NCBI GenBank assembly: GCA_932294295.1
Contig: OW028580.1
Location: forward strand, 30,822,136 to 30,886,135
Origin: Alitta virens
Lineage: Eukaryota; Annelida; Polychaeta; Phyllodocida; Nereididae
Length of the DNA stretch: 64,000 nt
Reading direction: 5' to 3'
The notes below the pieces were generated by a model, which did no database searches, was not told the DNA's origin, and worked only from the letters and a program-made list of their open reading frames with translations. A program made the position numbers and the translations under genes. Shown here in pieces: positions 57,848-64,000 of this stretch; the stretch's first letter is position 1, and the number at the start of each line of letters is the position of its first letter.

Positions 57848-57888
57848 AACATAGGCTGCTGCTGCAGCAAACCCTCTGCAAATTTGAG
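57848..57888 (-). repeat. Family X terminus, reverse
   Basis: ACATAGGCTGCTGCTGCAGC then AAACCCTCTGCAAATTTGAG: the terminal module on the minus strand. Confidence 0.75.
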
Positions 57889-58040
57889 AAAATTAAACAA
57901 CAGATTTTTACCTAAGTTAAAAAGTTTCACTATAGACTTCTGAACTTATTAATGGGGAGGAGGAGGGGGGCAAAATAGGAAATGTGCTTGAATATAGTTT
58001 TGCACTGCACCATAGTTAAAACACTAATTAGTGAACTACC

Positions 58041-59400
58041 TATAACATAACATAACATAACCTTTATTGGTTACCCCTACAAAAGACAAAATTATGGCGC
58101 ATGTGACACTGCCAAGCATCTGATTAATCATTGGTTTAACAAAGCAATAGGTCATGGAGCAAACGTATCTGTTAGTACGAGTCCTTGGTACTCGCATCTT
58201 CACCATGTCAAGTCACTCATTGTTGCTCGAAGAGCGACACCTTGACCCCTGGAGCCGACTTCATGGAGGATTGCATTTACCGCCATCAATACTTTATTAT
58301 GGCAATGCTCTTTCCTGGGCCAATGAATAGATTTGCAGGTGCTGTCTTCTAGTGGGATATAACAGTGGATAGGCCAATCGGACACAAACTTACACCACAC
58401 CATATTTCAATTTGGTACTGTTTTGTGAGCTTTTTTGAAGGACTTCTCTGATTGTGCAATAAGTCTTTATGGCATCCTATGAGAAAGGAGATGAATAACC
58501 ACACAAAATCAGGCCATTCAGGGCGAAGGTCAGTTGCTCCCACGGCAATCTTTGTCAGCTGGAAAGCCTGGTACTCGATACCTTCTGCCACTTGCTAGAA
58601 GAATATAGCAGTAATATAGCGGGTGAGCATTTTGCTCTCCAATATTGTCTTATTAATGTTTAAAAGTTCACATTGGTCTTTTACAAGTCTTCCACAAACT
58701 TCTCGTGGCTGATCAGACCAAAGAAGGCTTCCACTGCATGCGTACATCAGTATTGAAGGGATTGTGGCATTGTGGAAACAATAGACTCTCTTATTTACTT
58801 TCTAACTGTGCATGCACATGATCTACAAAGTTGAACTTATTATCAACGATGAAGCCCAAGTATTTGTAAGAATGCGTAACATCTACAAGCACATTGTCAA
58901 TACGTATATTTAGTTTCATGAAATATGGTCGACTCTAGTCAGCTGTAGCAACCTATTCATGAACAATCAACATGCCTCTTTTCAACAAAAGCTTGTGCTG
59001 CATGTTCTAAAAGCTATAGCCAGACAGTTCCGTTTCGTGGCAGGTAACATCATATAGCAAAGGTTGTCTAGCTTTGTCTAGGTTCAATTTGACAGGCAGT
59101 TTTTAATGAAACTAACTGTAGTGGATCCCTTGATATTGTTAAGCATCCGTAATCCATGATAACCTCTTCCTTTTTTTTTAGACACATTGAAATCAAGAAA
59201 ATTTGTTTTTACACCATGATGTTACAAAAATTTGCACAATCACAATAGTATGATTGTCATTGCTGATCAGACCGACCACAGCAGTGTCAACTGCATATTT
59301 GAGAATTGAGGTGTTGTCATTGTGCCATCTCAGGTCGTTTGTAAATATACTAAAAAAAAAGTACAGGAGAAAGCATGCAGCCCTGTGGGGCACCAGTGTT
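58041..59400 (-). pseudogene. Decayed LINE (non-LTR retrotransposon), 3' part
   Basis: On the minus strand, conceptual fragments in several frames follow an RT and its tail: LNTGAPQGC (about 59380), FTNDLRWHNDNTSILKYA with the YADD box changed to YAVD (about 59300), WCKNKF, HSYKYLGFIVDNKFNFVDHV (about 58870) and a SGSLLWSDQP-like tail (about 58720). The 3' end is AATAAAGG followed by (TTATG)n at 58041-58062. Frameshifts and stops are many, so it is long dead. Confidence 0.82.
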
Positions 59401-59913
59401 CAACAAGGTATATACTATAGTATATAAAAAGGGCAAATTTCCAACAAACGTGATTACACATGCATACCAAATACCTCTGACACAATCTCTCAATTATGTA
59501 AAAATATAAACTTATGATGTTGAGACTGCAATGTACAATCTAAAAATTATCAAAATATGCCTAGTGTCCCACAGGGATAGTCTCCCCTTGTGTGCCAGTT
59601 CTTCTCCAGAAATAAAGATATTTCAAAATCTTTTTCCAAGATTTGTAAAATAAGATATTTCAATGTGACTATCAAAAGGCACCACGAGGCTATATTGAGC
59701 AATATTGTATAACATTTTGTTTGAGTATGTGCACTGGTGTTCGAGTTCTACTCAGGAAACAACGGTGTTACACCCTACCACCCTCTCATCAGATGGACAA
59801 TGTACAGTGTACACTGATAAATTCACCCTATTCAAAATGTGTGGGGTCTTTCACCTGCCTCAGAACTGACCAGCCTGCCAGCCGAGGAAGCCATCCTCTA
59901 TGACCCAGGCAAA
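59401..59913. repeat. Family X pieces in reverse and part of repeat Y
   Basis: 59575-59770 has reverse X parts (TTCTTCTCCAGAAATAAAG, GTGACTATCAAAAGGCACCA, GTTCTACTCAGGAAACAA). 59838-59870 resembles repeat Y (GGGGTCTTTCACCTGCCTCA). Confidence 0.55.
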
Positions 59914-60241
59914 CAATAGTGGATTTTCACGGAATGTTCCCTGTATTTCCACCAGGTGGCTACAACAGAATACTGCAATTCTATTGGCTGAAAATGTTCC
60001 CGCCCTGGACTCTGATTGGCTGAAGCTAAGTGCATCCTAGCAGCAGTATTTTTAGTGAATTTTAATGTATATTTGACATCTTATCATTCAATTGATTTCT
60101 GTTATTTCCCAGAGAAAATTATATTATGGAATCATTCAGTTATGATCTACTATGTCTGAAAAACAAAATGAGTAATAAGAGGAGAGGAAAGACTTATGTC
60201 TTGCTGAATTCAGGGCTGTTCTGTGAAAAGACTCTATTATA
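59914..60241 (+). repeat. Dispersed repeat R, copy 2
   Basis: Full-length match to 10812-11118, with two extra ATTGGCTG motifs (about 59973, 60015) that the first copy lacks. Confidence 0.85.
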
Positions 60242-61862
60242 AGGCAGACCGCTGTATATAATATACATCACATAGTAAATTCAATGCACGTTTTACAATA
60301 TAACTTGGATAGACCTAGGAATATTTCTCTAAATATTACTGGGATAGACTGTCGAATATTAAGGCATGAGTGGGGCCTTAATTGTTGTTAGCATCAAGAG
60401 ATAACATAGAAGGGTAGAGTGACGGTAATTTAAACGGATTACATAAGCCTTTGTGGTGGTTAGCTGTATGAGGGCTCATGGCTGTATAGATCTGTTACAG
60501 AGCTATAGCAAGCGGCTGAGCAAATGACTGAGAACTATTATCCATTATGTAGTTGCATTACAACGTCAGATCCATCCTCCCTCACAGCTCTCTTATCCGT
60601 CTTCCTCAAATCCGTCGATCCCGCTCAAATCTCGCCCCTAATCCCGTTTCTGGCGAGATCTCGCTTCCGGAGACATTCTACAAGGCAGACCCTGTGGACC
60701 AGCGCCCCCGCCGACTTAACACTGTCATAACTGTAGTAAAATATGGAAAGGACAGCACGGAACGATGAGTTTTCATTAAGTCAATATACACTGTTCGGTC
60801 CTATAACGATAATCCCAGTCAAGCCTTGAATGAGCTGCTAGGTGGGAGACAAGCGTCTTGACATGGGGCCATCATTCCCAGCTTGTCTCTCTATCACACA
60901 CAGCCTTCCCTGCTGGCCAACATGCTAGGTTTTTCTGTTGGTCTGCTTGGAGATCTTGGAGATAAAAGATCATGTATAGTGTGTACCTATGTCGACCCAT
61001 CCTCCGAAGCAACCACGCCAGCAATACAGAGGCAGTCTGAGGGCTCTATAGAAACAAAAGACCCAGGAAGGATTTAAATCATGAGTGTGTGTCCAGGATC
61101 CACCTAGACCCCCGAGCCCCTGTTAAACAGGCCACAGTGGGGAGGGAAAGACGCCCCTTCGACCCCATTCCCATCACTCACCATCATGACCACCGCTTGG
61201 GGCGCTAGCTGTTCCTCACGTGACCCGCTCGGGTCACAATGGTGACAAACAACGGTTGGCAAAACAATGTTACTGCCAGCCATATATTGACATGTTGCCA
61301 TGCTTGCTTATCATTTGTATTGAAACGTTCTTTAGAACGCACTATATTGCGCTTACACGTGCATGATTGTCCACGAAGATTGACCAGTGACCTCATAATC
61401 AAAGCGAATATTTCATAAATTAACCAATAAATCTTGAGCCGCTACTAGGGACCTTTTACACAGGGCACCAAAACACTGAGTGGCACATTTCCATTCAGCT
61501 GATAATATCCCCTTATCGTGGGTTTTACAGCCCTGTCATTTTTCCTGGACACAGATAGAAGCGGAAGGACATACATTTTCCAGATTGTCATCAACTATTT
61601 GCTCTTAATGTTGTGCAAGTCTATCATGAGGGGCTGCAAGGGGAATTGGTCACAGATAGAGGGGGGATGGGGGGCTTTCTAGAGAGCCCCACTCGGGACA
61701 GAGGCCACAACCCCGGATCAAACATCCATACGATCTAAATCCGCCCTCAGAATGACTGACAACTGATACAGGCAATGCCACGTATGCCAGCCCAGATATA
61801 TACTTTTAATATTGGCCAACCTACAGCCAGGAAACAGCCAACTCAGGCCCAACTGATAGCAA
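60242..61862. promoter_or_regulatory. Repeat-poor intergenic island
   Basis: Unique balanced sequence, most clearly 60500-61760. Open frames on either strand have no family likeness. Candidate regulatory DNA only. Confidence 0.28.
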
Positions 61863-61875
61863 ATTGCCCCACACT

Positions 61876-63130
61876 ACAGTTGTGCTCAAATGTATGTGAA
61901 ACCCCTGACCTGAAAGCAGTTTGTTGACAAAAGTCCTCATTTATACAATATCATTAAAACACTACAGGTGCAGTAAGTTGTTTCCAAAACATGTTTAAAA
62001 GGTAATACAAGTTTAAATTTCAGAAATAAGTAACACTGCAGAAGTTTAACAACACAATTCAACAAAAACAGCCCGTGCAAAAGTTTGTGAACTTTCCTGA
62101 AACATCTCATATTAATACTTGTGGCACCCCATTTTCCTGTAATAACTGCCCCTAATCATTTCCGGCAGTTCTACACTATTTACTACATGGCCAAATGTGC
62201 CACATGCGTTTTCCATGAGAAGGATAAACGCATGGAAAATGCATGGTTTTTAGCTAATTATAATGAGGCAACAACCATACGTTTTCCATGCATTTATCCA
62301 AACACATGGAAAACGCACGTGGCACAATTGGCCATGTATGATATGAAGAAATCTTGGCCCATTCCTCATAAACAAAAGTGTATAGTTCATCTACATTTAA
62401 GACTTCCTGGCATGTTGTTCACCATTGAGGTCCAGCCATAGCATTTCAATTGGATTGAGTTCAGGGCTATGGCTGGGTCTTTCCAGAACATTTTACTAAA
62501 CCATTCCTAAGCAGATTTGCTTGTATATTTGGGATCACCTGTTGAAATCCCCGCTGTCGGTTCAGCTTCAGGTCATGAACTGATGCAGATACATTTGAGT
62601 CAGGTATCAATGGTGAGGAATTCACATAGTTCTAAACTTGGACAATTCTGCCAGGACCTACTGCAGCAAAGCATCCCCACAGCATGACGCTGCCACCCCC
62701 ATGTTTGAGAGTTGGGACCATCCAGGTGCTTGTCTTAGAAAGCAGTATTTGGCTTCCTCCATACTAATCCATGTGGCCAAATAATTCCAAAATTGTAAAA
62801 GCTAGAGTTCATGTGAACTTTAGATGACTCTAGATGTTGGTTCTTTAACAATGGCTCTTTATGTCCACACCTTCCATGAAGTCCTCTGGAGTTGAGTGTT
62901 CAGTGAATTTTTGAGTGGTGGACATGGATGTCACTCTTGCCTCAAGATGCTTGTAGTCATGGCAACCTTACATCACTTACTGCAAGCTTTAGAATCATCT
63001 TTATTTCTTGGAGGGACAATTAAAATTGCATATCTTCACAAGTTGTCCCAGAAATATAGCACAATCTCAAAGACATGAAATATAGTCCAGCGAGACTTCA
63101 CTACCACTGAAAGGTCTTTGAACTTTGATC
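61876..63130 (-). mobile_element. Tc1/mariner transposon, truncated and broken
   Basis: The left end ACAGTTGTGCTCAAATG is a Tc1-type terminus. Minus-strand fragments give the Tc1 transposase signatures [12 protein letters not shown] (about 62665-62700) and SPELNPIEMLW (about 62434-62478), whose Glu is the last residue of the DD34E catalytic triad. Between them FQQ and GDPKYTSKS are out of frame with each other and the middle catalytic Asp is not found. The right terminal repeat is missing. A MITE is inserted at 62184. Confidence 0.85.
62184..62338. mobile_element. Palindromic MITE family G, full copy, nested in the Tc1 element
   Basis: 155 bp from TACATGGCCAAATGTGCCAC to its near-perfect reverse complement, with about 33-bp terminal arms, internal ATGGAAAACGCATG repeats and a TTAGCTAATTATAATGA centre. 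Ends with TA, as expected for a TA target site. Confidence 0.9.
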
Positions 63131-64000
63131 TAAGAAATTTAAATTAAATTATTTTAAGATGGTGGAATGCATGTTCATCATTGGTGAAACATTTATTTGT
63201 GTGTAAAATGAAAAGTATGCTGTTGGGGTAGTGGGAGCTCTGACATAGGATGCAATATATTATATGTTTGATATTATAATTATCTTTTTAAAAAGGGTTA
63301 ATTTGACCAAATGTTCACCATGATATTAAAGTAAATGATCTTGTATATTCAATTTACTCAAGGGAATGTGTCATATTATCTATCATAAATGATGTTTTAC
63401 CAAGCAGAACATCATCTCCGTGGTTTTACAATCCAATGGATAGCCCAACACTGATGGCACGGTCATACTGAGTGGCACCGAAGTTTCATATTTGACCCCT
63501 CTTTCTGGGAATAAGGTATCCATGGCAACAATTTTATTTACATGTACCCATGGCAACCTTGTGTGACTATGTAGTAGACATATAAATGCTTTGATAGGTT
63601 ATGTGGTTTTAAAGTGACAAACATTTTATAGGTTGCAAGGACATTTCCCTCATGAATATTCATAATCACTGACCTTTGTTGACCTCATTTGACCCCAAAA
63701 TGAGATCAATGGACATTCTAAGAGAATAAACCCAGAGAGTTTGACATTTGTATGCATGATATTTCTGAAAATATGGTTACCAATGGTAAAAATGCTTGTC
63801 TCATGAACGATTGAACTAACTCGAAAACTAAGTCTCTTTTGAGCCTCAGCCCCCAGACTAACACATTGTGACTAGCATAAAGCATCTTACACAGCTGTCA
63901 GAAATGCATCTGAGTTTGCCCTGTGTGCATCCTATGGCTTAACCCCTTTGATGGAACAAGAATAACGAAAGATAATGTCTAGATGCTCAATTACATTGTT
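63131..64000. other. AT-rich intergenic DNA
   Basis: No gene is seen. A cluster of AGGTCA-like half sites in reverse (GACCTTTGTTGACCTCATTT, 63671-63690) is the only notable motif. Confidence 0.4.

Overview
The window is eukaryotic nuclear DNA. Genes are split by GT-AG introns, more than half of the sequence is intron or intergenic, and it is full of retrotransposon and DNA-transposon remains, MITE-like palindromes, minisatellites and microsatellites. Protein similarity (an Nkx6 homeobox gene and a receptor guanylate cyclase) and the repeat types (non-LTR LINEs with AATAAA plus short tandem tails, a tRNA-derived SINE, Tc1 elements) fit a marine invertebrate animal. An amphioxus, hemichordate or echinoderm is most likely, but the species cannot be fixed from the sequence alone.

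Only two protein-coding genes are supported, both on the + strand. (1) Positions 251-11447 hold the last six exons of a membrane receptor-type guanylate cyclase: the end of the kinase-homology domain, the dimerisation coiled coil, the whole cyclase catalytic domain and the stop codon. Its 5' part lies upstream of the window. All six exon junctions keep phase and give 323 residues plus a stop. (2) Positions 31525-49078 hold a complete three-exon Nkx6 homeobox gene of 329 residues. It has a promoter-like region at about 30740-31000, introns of 4.6 kb and 11.9 kb, and a 3' UTR that starts with a 16-bp minisatellite.

Region by region: 1-11.4 kb is the cyclase gene, whose introns carry a minisatellite, a poly-G-armed inverted repeat, a 5'-truncated LINE, an AGGTCA-rich repeat and palindromic MITEs. 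11.4-30.7 kb is 3' UTR and intergenic DNA in which repeats alternate with repeat-poor islands that could be regulatory. 30.7-51 kb is the Nkx6 locus. 51-64 kb is intergenic, with a 13-bp-based satellite, a decayed LINE, and a truncated Tc1 transposon that carries a nested MITE.

No clearly new protein system is visible. The most noteworthy signals are structural: a minisatellite that appears to derive from a MITE terminus found 7 kb away; a terminal module (GCTGC/GCAGC hairpin) present at ten places; a composite repeat whose internal TCTA tract grew from about 35 bp to about 700 bp between two copies; and a triple direct repeat of AGGTCA in Nkx6 intron 1. The two genes have no obvious functional link beyond being neighbours in the same orientation.
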